Under the pieces are notes generated by a model, which saw only the letters and a list, made by a program, of their open reading frames with translations, did not search any database and was not told the origin of the DNA. The position numbers were made by a program, and so were the translations under genes. Of a stretch of DNA of 15,229 nt, positions 6,930-12,915 are shown piece after piece (positions within the stretch are counted from its first letter, which is position 1; each line of letters begins with the position of its first letter). The stretch is from the NCBI GenBank assembly GCA_035545535.1, contig DASZYF010000194.1, forward strand, positions 1 through 15,229. The letters are read 5' to 3'. Source of the stretch: DASZYF01 sp035545535. GTDB taxonomy: Bacteria; Actinomycetota; Actinomycetes; Mycobacteriales; CAJCIY01.

Positions 6930-7829
6930 TCAGCCCTTGGGGGTGCCCTTCGGGGTCTCGGTCGGCTTGCCCGGGTGGGTCGGCCGCACCGGGTGGGTCG
7001 GGTGCGGGGGCTTGCTGGGGTGGGCCGGCTTGGACGGCTTCGCCGAGTGGCTCGGCTTCGCCGGGTGGCTGGGGTGCGCGGCCCGGGTCGGGTGCGCCGG
7101 GTGGCTCGGGTGCGCGGTCGGTCCGCCGTCAGGGGCGCCGGACCTCCCCGGGTGCGGGACGGTCGCGCAGTACGCGGCGATGCCGTCCGCGCCGCCCGCG
7201 GCCTTCACGAGGTCGGCGTACGCGGTGGACCTCGGGCCGAGCCCGCCGTGGGACCACGCGGTGCACAGGCCGAACGCCGCCGGGCCGCTGGCGTTCGGGC
7301 CGTGCGGTGACGGCGACCCGCTCGGTGCGGCAGCGGGGCTCGCGGAGCCCGACGCCTCGGGGCTCTCCGGGCCGCCGTGGTCCGAGGCCGGCGCGCCGAG
7401 CGTGACGCCGCGCGAGCCCGGTGAGGGTGCGCCGATGGTGCTGTGCGCCAGCCGCTGCAGACCGTGCGGGAGCGTGTTCGTGTAGGCCGCCGCCGCGAGG
7501 CCGCCGACGGGGACCGCCGCCGCGACGCCCGCGATCAACAGGTTCGGCAACGCGAGCGACCCGACGAGGACCGTGCGACGGCGACGGCGACGGGCCGACG
7601 TGAGATCCCCGCTCATGACGGCGCGGAACGCCGCCATGGCCGTGTCCTCACCACGAAGCTCGTTCGGAAGGGGAGGACCGGAGAACGCGGACAGGACACC
7701 GGCGACGCCCGCGTAGGCACCGGAAGCGTCATCGGGCAGCTCGTGGCCGCCGAGCAGCTGCTCGGCGAGCACCTCGTCTGCCCGTCCGGTGGACGCCACC
7801 CGGCGGACGAACGACAGCGGAGACCTCAC
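6930..7829 (-). CDS. Anti-sigma-like single-pass membrane protein with His/Pro/Lys-rich tail (299 aa)
   Basis: Located 22 bases after the sigma factor stop. Residues 1-80 are cytoplasmic and include GEDTAMAAFRA; an Arg run (80-85) precedes one transmembrane segment at about 86-115. After the membrane comes AAAAYTNTLPHGLQRLAHSTIGAP, nearly identical to the partner of the second sigma factor (AAAAYTNKLPHPLQRIAHDLIGAP). Residues 186-222 hold an extracellular segment GLCTAWSHGG...AAGGADGIAAYCA, with cysteines 189 and 221 likely to form a disulfide; this segment is lacking in the paralog. The tail (240-290) is a run of HPxHP/KPxKP units. Gene order and topology suggest it tethers and inhibits the upstream sigma factor; no classical zinc anti-sigma motif (HxxxCxxC) is present, so this is inference. 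GTG 7829 is directly preceded by a promoter-like element (7836-7864). Confidence 0.8.
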   Translation of the reverse strand: MRSPLSFVRRVASTGRADEVLAEQLLGGHELPDDASGAYAGVAGVLSAFSGPPLPNELRGEDTAMAAFRAVMSGDLTSARRRRRRTVLVGSLALPNLLIAGVAAAVPVGGLAAAAYTNTLPHGLQRLAHSTIGAPSPGSRGVTLGAPASDHGGPESPEASGSASPAAAPSGSPSPHGPNASGPAAFGLCTAWSHGGLGPRSTAYADLVKAAGGADGIAAYCATVPHPGRSGAPDGGPTAHPSHPAHPTRAAHPSHPAKPSHSAKPSKPAHPSKPPHPTHPVRPTHPGKPTETPKGTPKG

Positions 7830-7835
7830 GCGAGC

Positions 7836-7864
7836 GGAACGTCGGTAGCGATCATCCCGTTACG
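7836..7864 (-). promoter_or_regulatory. ECF-type promoter of the anti-sigma-like gene, predicted leaderless transcript
   Basis: On the minus strand CGTAACGGG (-35 at 7864-7859), a 17-base spacer, and CGTTCCGC (-10 at 7841-7836). The same two boxes at the same spacing precede the genes at 9032 and 12750. Only six bases separate the -10 box from the GTG start at 7829, so transcription would begin at or next to the start codon. The element overlaps the 3' end of the sigma gene. Confidence 0.6.
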
Positions 7865-8472
7865 CCCTGTCCATCTGCCGGCAAAGCATCTGACGGCGAA
7901 CCACCCGCGGGCGTCCCCGAGGCCCGCAGGAGCACCGCGAGCCGCTTCAGCGCACGGTGCTGAGCGACCCGCACGGCGCCGGGCGACTTCTTGACGATCT
8001 TCGCCACCGCCGCGACGTCCAGGTCGGCGAGCACCCGCAGGGACACGATCTCGGCCTGGTGCGGCGGCAGCGCGGAGACGAGCCGGATCGCCTCCTCGGT
8101 CGAGACGGCGGACAGCACCTCAGCGGCCACGTCGGTGCTCGACACCGGGTCGAGGACGGTCCAGTCGTCGATGAGCACCGTCGGGGTGCGGCTCGCCTTG
8201 CGCGCGGCGTCGACGACCTTGCTGCGGGCGATGGTGAACAGCCACGACCGGAACCCGGCGGCGTCGCCCTCGAAGCTGCGCAGGCCCTTGACCACCGCCA
8301 ACCACGTGTCCGCGGCGGCGTCCTCGGCCAGGTCGGGCGCCCGCGTCCGCAGGTAGCGGACCAGCGACGGGTTCAGCGCCCGCCAGATCGTGTTGAACGC
8401 CTGGTCATCGCCCAGACATGCGGAACGGATCTCAGCGTCGAGACCGGGATTCGACGCCGAGATCCGTTCCAT
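7852..8472 (-). CDS. ECF-like RNA polymerase sigma factor (206 aa)
   Basis: Residues about 20-92 are sigma region 2 (GDDQAFNTIWRALNPSLVRYL, DLAEDAAADTWLAVVKGL, GFRSWLFTIARSKVVDAARK) and 126-182 are region 4 (ALPPHQAEIVSLRVLADLDVAAVAKIV, SPGAVRVAQHRALKRLAVLL), with no region 3, as in ECF (group IV) factors. It directs RNA polymerase to a specific promoter set. It is paralogous to the factor at 12916. ATG 8472 lies 14 bases after the stop of the secreted protein gene; GGGAGG is only one base from the ATG, unusually close, and codons 1-17 form a 20-bp hairpin. Translation may therefore depend on ribosomes arriving from upstream. The neighbouring anti-sigma-like gene is the likely antagonist, and the shared promoter upstream at 9095-9123 suggests autoregulation. 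Confidence 0.92.
   Translation of the reverse strand: MERISASNPGLDAEIRSACLGDDQAFNTIWRALNPSLVRYLRTRAPDLAEDAAADTWLAVVKGLRSFEGDAAGFRSWLFTIARSKVVDAARKASRTPTVLIDDWTVLDPVSSTDVAAEVLSAVSTEEAIRLVSALPPHQAEIVSLRVLADLDVAAVAKIVKKSPGAVRVAQHRALKRLAVLLRASGTPAGGSPSDALPADGQGVTG
8421..8471 (-). repeat. 20-bp inverted repeat across the first 17 codons of the sigma gene
   Basis: Arms 8422-8441 and 8451-8470 are complementary at 19 of 20 positions, and the odd pair (8434/8458) is G:U in the mRNA. The loop is nine bases. A further U:G pair reaches into the start codon. The DNA is so symmetric that both strands encode similar peptides here (ERISAS...LDAEIRS). It could hide the translation start in mRNA, or be a protein-binding site in DNA. 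Confidence 0.85.
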
Positions 8473-8486
8473 GCCTCCCGACAGTG

Positions 8487-9032
8487 CTACGACGAAGCGC
8501 TGGCCGAGGGAGTGTCCGACGGTGACGGCGACTCCGAGTCCGAGGGAGAGGTGGACGCGGGGGTCGGGGACACCGACGGAGACGGGGAGGCCGACGGCAG
8601 CGGGACGAGCTTGGCGCCCCCGTTGACGTTGACCCAGATGGCGAACACGGTGCCGTCGCCGAACAGCGCGACCTTCGTGGTCACCTTGGCGCCGACCGGC
8701 ACCTGCGAGAGCAGGATGTGGTGGCCGTGGTACTTGATGACGGTCTTGTCGGTCGTGAGGACCGTGACGTCCTTGCCGTGGTGCGGCAGGTGGCCGCCCT
8801 TGACGTGCAGGACGAACTGGGCGTCGCCCACGCTGGTGACCTTGCCGACCAGCTGGGCCTTGAGCTTCAGCTTGCCGTGGCCCGCAGTGGTGTGCTTCGG
8901 GTGGCCCTTGCCGGTGGCGGCGGGCTTGCCGTGACCGGACGGCGCCGTGGCGAAGGCAGCAGGGACGGCGACGGCGATGGCCGATGCGGCGCACAGGACG
9001 GTCAGCGCCGTGGTCAGGGAACGGGCTCGCAC
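8487..9032 (-). CDS. Secreted beta-rich protein, DUF5666-like, with Ser/Pro tail (181 aa)
   Basis: GTG 9032 follows a good Shine-Dalgarno sequence (GGAGG, five bases upstream). An N-terminal signal peptide is clear: MRARS, a hydrophobic core to residue 25, and an AFA cleavage site near 28. After a His/Lys/Gly-rich linker, residues about 60-135 read as a small beta domain: VGKVTSVGDAQFVLHV, DVTVLTTDKTVIKY, LSQVPVGAKVTTKVALFGDG, FAIWVNV. The G-x-V-x-x-V...V-x-x-x-T...V-G-x-x-V pattern resembles DUF5666-type repeats; this match is by eye. The last 40 residues are Ser/Pro/Thr/Asp-rich and probably extended or cell-wall-associated. It is first in an operon with the sigma factor and anti-sigma-like genes, so it may be an extracytoplasmic sensor or effector of that system. 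Function unknown. Confidence 0.85.
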   Translation of the reverse strand: MRARSLTTALTVLCAASAIAVAVPAAFATAPSGHGKPAATGKGHPKHTTAGHGKLKLKAQLVGKVTSVGDAQFVLHVKGGHLPHHGKDVTVLTTDKTVIKYHGHHILLSQVPVGAKVTTKVALFGDGTVFAIWVNVNGGAKLVPLPSASPSPSVSPTPASTSPSDSESPSPSDTPSASASS

Positions 9033-9044
9033 GAAGTCCTCCAG

Positions 9045-9088
9045 GGTTCAGCTGCGGGTTCGGGCAGGTGGTTCAGGCAGGTTGGTTC
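9045..9088 (-). repeat. Four GAACC repeats filling the 5' leader of the secreted protein/sigma operon
   Basis: On the minus strand GAACC occurs at 9088, 9074, 9061 and 9049, spaced 14, 13 and 12 bases, within a loose unit like C-Y-GAACC-x-x-CCTG. The predicted transcript start is at about 9087, so the repeats make up almost the whole leader up to the Shine-Dalgarno sequence. Role unknown; local slippage is a simple explanation. Confidence 0.5.
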
Positions 9089-9094
9089 GGCTGC

Positions 9095-9123
9095 GGAACG
9101 TCGGGCGGGTGAGCCGCGTTACC
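9095..9123 (-). promoter_or_regulatory. ECF-type promoter of the secreted protein/sigma/anti-sigma operon
   Basis: GGTAACGCG (-35 at 9123-9118), 17-base spacer, CGTTCCGCA (-10 at 9100-9095). Both boxes and the TCAC just after the -35 also occur at 12782-12810. The -35 overlaps the last codons of the small gene ending at 9119. A GGTAAC/CGTT pair is compatible with the general ECF pattern (GGAAC-like -35, CGT-type -10). Confidence 0.65.
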
Positions 9124-9367
9124 GCGCGTGGCCCACCCCACCCGAACGGCCGACCGGGGGACCGGCCCGGTCGGCCGTCGAGCGGCGGAGCTGCCGGAGC
9201 AGCGCCGCATCCGGGGTGACGAGAGGTGTGGGGTGCTGGCGGGTCAGTGCCTCGAGCACGAGAGCCACCCGCGGGTACCGCGCCCGGGCCGCCCGCGCGC
9301 GCCAGCCGCGACGCGGGGCGATGAGGTGCTCGGCCGCCCACGGGCGGACAGCCGACATGGCCGTCAT
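9119..9367 (-). CDS. Small Ala/Arg-rich protein (82 aa), unknown
   Basis: ATG 9367 overlaps the stop of the region 4-like gene as ATGA, matching the coupling used throughout this operon, which is the main reason to believe in it. The product begins MTAMSAVRPWAAEHLIAPRR, is strongly basic, and has a helical middle (YPRVALVLEALTRQH) and a second helix-like stretch (DAALLRQLRRSTAD). I recognise no domain, signal peptide or membrane segment. It could be a DNA- or sigma-binding partner of the HTH protein before it, but that is only suggested by position. Its end overlaps the next promoter. It may be a spurious frame in GC-rich DNA. Confidence 0.5.
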   Translation of the reverse strand: MTAMSAVRPWAAEHLIAPRRGWRARAARARYPRVALVLEALTRQHPTPLVTPDAALLRQLRRSTADRAGPPVGRSGGVGHAR

Positions 9368-9576
9368 CCCTTCGACCGGACGTCGCCGACCAGAGCCGCG
9401 AGGCTGGAGAGGCCTTCGGCCGCCAGCCGGCGGACGCGGCCCCGCGACGTGCCGATGATCTGCGCGGTCGTCGCCGTGTCGAAGCCACCGATCGTGCGCA
9501 GCGCGATGACCTCGGCCTGCGGCCGCGGCAGCATCGCGACGAGCGCGATCGCCTCGTCGGAGTCGGCGCGGCTCAC
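9364..9576 (-). CDS. Stand-alone sigma region 4-like HTH protein (70 aa)
   Basis: GTG 9576 overlaps the stop of the PilX-like gene as GTGA. The whole product is one domain: DEAIALVAMLPRPQAEVIAL, then FDTATTAQIIGTSRGRVRRL, then GLSSLAALVG. It aligns along its length with region 4 of both sigma factors here (DALRLIATLPPDQAEVVTLR, SPGAVRVAQHRGLRRLAAML). Region 4 binds the -35 element in a complete sigma factor; region 2, needed for core binding and melting, is absent. The longer in-frame stretch upstream is the antisense of the pilin gene and shows no region 2, so this is not simply a mis-started sigma gene. It could be the relic of a third factor, or a small regulator that binds DNA or an anti-sigma protein. 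Keeping an intact, coupled frame favours function. Confidence 0.75.
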   Translation of the reverse strand: MSRADSDEAIALVAMLPRPQAEVIALRTIGGFDTATTAQIIGTSRGRVRRLAAEGLSSLAALVGDVRSKG

Positions 9577-10925
9577 TTGAGCTCCACCCAGTCCGAGACG
9601 CTGACCGGCACGTTGAACTTGCTGTTCGCCAGCGCCTCGTCGTAGTGGAAGTTCCAGCCGCCCTGGTTGTCGACGCTGCCGGCGATCATCGAGCCGTAGA
9701 CGTTGCCCTGCGACCCGCCCGAGAACGCAGCGTTGGGTGCGTAGATGCCGGCGCTGATCGCGGCATGGTTGCCGAAGTCGAGCCCCGGCGAGTTCGTCGC
9801 GTTGTACTTGCTGAAGATCAGGAAGCCACCCGCCGGCTCGGGGTAGAGCTTGGAGCCGACCGCGTCGATCCGCACCGTCTCGCCGTTCGGGATGTGCACC
9901 TGGCCGCTGACGCACAGGATCGTCGGGTTGTCGACGGTTCCCGTGATCGTGCTGAGGTGATCGAGCGTCACGTCGGTGAACCCGTACACCCCCGGCCCGA
10001 GCGCGGTCTGGTCAGCGAACGACGTCGTCGTCGGCACGTTGTTGCAGATCGTCGGGTCCGGGAACGACATCGGCGGCTGGTAGTAGTAGAGGCCGTGCGG
10101 CGGCGCCACCGCCGGGTCGTACGTCGTCGGGGCGCTCGGGTCGTACTGGTTGCACGTCTGCGGGACACCGTCGCAGTAGCCCGTCGGGTTCGGCCACGGG
10201 TCGGGCAGTGGCACGTTCTCCTTGGCGTTGTAGATCTCCATGCGGTCGGTGTCGCCGGCGACCTGGCCCTTGAGGAACAGACGACCGTTGGTGCCGACCA
10301 CACCCCGGCCCGTCGGCGTGCACATCTGCGTCGCCGCGCTGTTCGTCGTGAGGTTCTTGAGCGACGTCACGTAGTCGGTGCTGGAGACGTCGCGCTGGCC
10401 GCCGTCGTTGCAGATGTAGGAGGGCACGGACCCGCCCGCGCTGTTGTAGGAGTCGACGCTGTTGCCACCGTTGAACGAGTCGAACGCGCGACCGAACACC
10501 GCGAAGCTGAAGAGGCTGCCGGAACGCACCGCGGCCTGGATGGTGCGCGTCGTCTGCTTCGGCGCCGCCGTGGTGCCCGAGCTCAGCACGGTCCACAGCC
10601 CGGTGCAGGCGTTCGTCAGCGGGTTCACGACGTTGCACGTCGCCGTCACCGAGTAGGCGACGTTCGTGCCCGGGGTGCTGCCGGTGATGGGCGAGAACCC
10701 GCTGGCGAACGGAGCCGCCTTCACCTGCGCGAGCATGCGGTCGAGACCGACCTCAGCGCCCTGCAACGCGTTCTCGTAGCGCGTCGCGTGCCGCTCCTGC
10801 ACCTGACCGGACAGCACCTGGCCCAGCAGGGCCGTCGCCATCAGGCTGACGAACAGCAGCATCGCGATGGCGAGGATGAGGCTGCCCGCCTCGACGTCCC
10901 CCATGCGCCTGCGGATGCGGTTCAC
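9573..10925 (-). CDS. PilX-like prepilin-type protein with C-terminal DUF7305-like domain (450 aa)
   Basis: GTG 10925 overlaps the preceding prepilin's stop as GTGA. The N-terminus is short and basic (NRIRRRMGDVEAG) followed by a long hydrophobic helix (SLILAIAMLLFVSLMATALL), the layout of PilX-type minor pilins. The glutamate usual at position 5 of the mature protein is absent, as is common in PilX-like proteins. A helical spine runs to about residue 70. The large remainder is Cys-containing and Asn/Gly/Thr-rich. It ends in ISAGIYAPNAAFSGGSQGN-x-YGSMIAGSV...FHYDEAL, a pattern I associate with the DUF7305 domain of PilX-like proteins. It would be inserted in the membrane and assembled near a pilus or pseudopilus tip. 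No assembly ATPase, prepilin peptidase or platform gene is in the window. Confidence 0.82.
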   Translation of the reverse strand: MNRIRRRMGDVEAGSLILAIAMLLFVSLMATALLGQVLSGQVQERHATRYENALQGAEVGLDRMLAQVKAAPFASGFSPITGSTPGTNVAYSVTATCNVVNPLTNACTGLWTVLSSGTTAAPKQTTRTIQAAVRSGSLFSFAVFGRAFDSFNGGNSVDSYNSAGGSVPSYICNDGGQRDVSSTDYVTSLKNLTTNSAATQMCTPTGRGVVGTNGRLFLKGQVAGDTDRMEIYNAKENVPLPDPWPNPTGYCDGVPQTCNQYDPSAPTTYDPAVAPPHGLYYYQPPMSFPDPTICNNVPTTTSFADQTALGPGVYGFTDVTLDHLSTITGTVDNPTILCVSGQVHIPNGETVRIDAVGSKLYPEPAGGFLIFSKYNATNSPGLDFGNHAAISAGIYAPNAAFSGGSQGNVYGSMIAGSVDNQGGWNFHYDEALANSKFNVPVSVSDWVELK

Positions 10926-11521
10926 GACGTGCTCCCAGGGTTGTTGCGGGGATCGATGATCTGGGCGATGTTCGCGACCTTGCCGCTCGGCAGCAGCGCC
11001 GAGAGCGAGACCTTCACGGTCTGGATGACGGTCGGCGGGTAGTTGGTGGTGCTGCCGGTCATCAGCGGCACGACGGAGCCGTCCGCCGCGTAGTACGTGA
11101 ACAGCTTCGCGCCGGGCTGCAGCTTGGCGATGACCACGTTGCGCTGCTTCGTCGTCGACGAGTTGTTGGAGGTGTTGGTGTCGGTCTCGTCGACGGTCAA
11201 CTGCGTCGCGCCACCGCTCACCGTCGCCGCCCACGTGATCTGACGGCGCAGTGTGCCCGCGGTGTAGGCGACGGTGATCGAGCTGTCCTGCGCGGCGAGG
11301 ATCGGGTAGCCGGCCGTGCGCAGGTCACGGCCGAGCCGGTCGAGCGCGTTGCGCTCCTGCGAGAGCACAGCGGCGCGCCGGGTCTGCGCGTCGGACTGCT
11401 TCATCGCATGGATCGTCTGGTTGGTGATGACGCCGCCGATCAGGGTGAAGAGCAGCATGGCGACGAGTAGCTCGACCAGCGAGAAGCCGCCGTCACGTTC
11501 GTCCATCGCTCGCCCGGTCAC
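10922..11521 (-). CDS. PilW-like prepilin with N-terminal methylation motif (199 aa)
   Basis: GTG 11521 overlaps the upstream stop as GTGA; ATG 11506, five codons later, is an alternative start. The prepilin motif is clear: DERDGG|FSLVELLVAMLLFTLIGGVI, with glycine at -1, phenylalanine at +1 and glutamate at +5, and a hydrophobic helix of about 20 residues. The next segment (MKQSDAQTRRAAVLSQERNALDRLGRDLRTAGY) is the amphipathic spine with the R-D-L-R-x-A-G-Y pattern of PilW-like proteins. The C-terminal domain is Thr/Ser/Val-rich and probably beta-stranded (LTVDETDT...KLFTYYAADGSVVPL). It is likely processed by a prepilin peptidase and assembled with its two neighbours. Length is typical for PilW/GspJ-like proteins. 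Confidence 0.88.
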   Translation of the reverse strand: MTGRAMDERDGGFSLVELLVAMLLFTLIGGVITNQTIHAMKQSDAQTRRAAVLSQERNALDRLGRDLRTAGYPILAAQDSSITVAYTAGTLRRQITWAATVSGGATQLTVDETDTNTSNNSSTTKQRNVVIAKLQPGAKLFTYYAADGSVVPLMTGSTTNYPPTVIQTVKVSLSALLPSGKVANIAQIIDPRNNPGSTS

Positions 11522-12750
11522 GTGACGCTCACGTAGATCGTCTTCTGGATCGTCTGCGAGCCCTGCGTCACCGCGAACACGAACGGCTCTGCTGAGCCCT
11601 GGCTGAAGGTTGTCGAGTACTGCGGGAACGTGACCGAGAAGTGCGCGCTGTTGCCTGTGTCGTGCACCAGGTTGATCGAGGCGCTGCCCGAGGGCGTCAG
11701 GTAGGTGAGCGTGCCGGACGCGAGCGTCTGCGGGTTGATGCCGGACACCGTGCAGTCGAACGTGACGCTGGCGGAGTTCTTGCCCTTCGCGCTGTTCTTG
11801 TTGTTCTGCTCGGTCACGATCGACGTGGGCGAGACGGTCGTCGTCTGGAAGGAGAGCGGTGACAGCGAAGCCGTCGGTGAGGGGGTCGGTGTGGGGGTGG
11901 CGCTCGCCGACGCGCTCGACGTGGCGCTGACAGAAGCGCTCGGTGTGGCGCTCGGGGTCGGGGTGGGGGTGCCGAGGCCGGTGGTCGTCTGCACCGTCGC
12001 GGTCGTCAGCACCTGCGAGGTGGGTGACAGCAGCGAGACGTTGACCGAGATGCCGGGGACCTGGAAGACGCTGCCGCTTGACAGCGTGCCGGTCCAGAGC
12101 TGGCCGTCGGTCGACGTCATGGCGATGGTGCCCGCGCTCGTGTTGGGCAGCGTCCAGGAGGCCTGCAGGATCGTCGAGGCCGGGTAGCCGGTGAGCTGCG
12201 CACTCGCCGTGAGGGACTGGGTGGTCACACCCGCACTCGTCACGACGAGCGGGCTCGGGACGAGTGCGAAGCTGGTGACCTGCGGGCCGCCGGACGGCGA
12301 ACCGGACGGTGTGGGGACGGCGGTGCCCGCGTAGATGCCCGGGCTCGTGTCGGCGATCTCGGTCGTGAGGCTGACGGTGTGGCTGCCGCCAAGGATCCAG
12401 GAGACGCTCACGTCTGCCCGCTTGACGACCGGGCCGGTGGTCGCGGCGCCGTTGGAGGCGGCGTCGAGCGTCGTCACCGTCGTGACGACGGTGAAGGTGC
12501 GGCCCATGCCCTGCTGGGTGCTCGTGCTCGAGGCGATGCTCGAGAACGGCGCCGCGCGCAGGGACTCGATCTGCTGGGAGGCGAGGCGCAGCGCGTACTG
12601 GTGGTTCCGCTCCGTGGCCTGCGAGTGCGCCGACGAGGCGAAGACGGCGAGGGTCGCGATGAGGCCGACGGTGATCAAGGTCAGCGCGACCATCATCTCG
12701 GCCAGCGTGAAGCCCCCCTCGGGGCTCCGGCGCCACCTGCGCACAGACAT
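11518..12750 (-). CDS. PilV/PulG-like prepilin with extended Ig-like and Ser/Thr/Pro-rich C-terminus (410 aa)
   Basis: ATG 12750 is chosen because GAGGAG lies five bases upstream; ATG 12771 lacks a ribosome site. Residues 11-40 carry the prepilin signal EGG|FTLAEMMVALTLITVGLI with Glu at +5. The spine includes ALRLASQQIESLRAAPF, the PilV/GspI-type pattern. After a first beta region there is an extended domain (about 155-260), a Pro/Thr/Ser-Ala linker (262-298: TPTPTPSATPS...ATPTPTPSPTASL) and a final Ig-like beta domain (about 300-410, SVTFDCTVSGINP...VFAVTQGSQTIQKTIYVSV). At 410 residues it is much longer than ordinary minor pilins. The added domains suggest exposure at a filament tip, perhaps for adhesion. 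First gene of the five-gene operon, behind the promoter element at 12782-12810. Confidence 0.88.
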   Translation of the reverse strand: MSVRRWRRSPEGGFTLAEMMVALTLITVGLIATLAVFASSAHSQATERNHQYALRLASQQIESLRAAPFSSIASSTSTQQGMGRTFTVVTTVTTLDAASNGAATTGPVVKRADVSVSWILGGSHTVSLTTEIADTSPGIYAGTAVPTPSGSPSGGPQVTSFALVPSPLVVTSAGVTTQSLTASAQLTGYPASTILQASWTLPNTSAGTIAMTSTDGQLWTGTLSSGSVFQVPGISVNVSLLSPTSQVLTTATVQTTTGLGTPTPTPSATPSASVSATSSASASATPTPTPSPTASLSPLSFQTTTVSPTSIVTEQNNKNSAKGKNSASVTFDCTVSGINPQTLASGTLTYLTPSGSASINLVHDTGNSAHFSVTFPQYSTTFSQGSAEPFVFAVTQGSQTIQKTIYVSVT

Positions 12751-12781
12751 GGGTGCTCCTCGCTCGGTCATGGCAGGGTGC

Positions 12782-12810
12782 GGAGCGCCACAGGAGTGAC
12801 TCGCGTTACC
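12782..12810 (-). promoter_or_regulatory. ECF-type promoter of the prepilin operon
   Basis: GGTAACGCG (-35 at 12810-12805), 17-base spacer, CGCTCCGCA (-10 at 12787-12782). It shares GGTAACGCG-xx-TCAC and the -10 context with the element at 9095-9123, in identical phase. Transcription would start near 12775, giving a leader of about 25 bases that includes the Shine-Dalgarno sequence. It sits in the 165-bp gap between the divergent prepilin and sigma genes. I found no matching element on the plus strand for the sigma gene. Confidence 0.65.
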
Positions 12811-12915
12811 CCACGCGAGGAGGTTCACCCGGGCGGGCTACGCCGGTCGATCTGTCCGTCCCATCCCCATCTCGACCTTCAGGACGCGCCTGGTTGGTGC
12901 CGATGGGTGACGGTG

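Noticed and set aside
8473..8994. Long N-terminal extension of the first sigma factor
   Set aside because: It reads the secreted protein gene out of frame and adds no sigma domain; ATG 8472 gives a normal ECF length.
9577..9915. Longer version of the region 4-like protein that might contain sigma region 2
   Set aside because: The upstream residues are antisense-type sequence of the PilX-like gene with no FTIARSK or W-L-x-V type region 2 motifs.
12819..12915. Plus-strand copy of the shared ECF promoter in front of the second sigma gene
   Set aside because: GGCTAC and CGTCCC boxes can be picked out but at 15-base spacing and with poor match to the three good elements.
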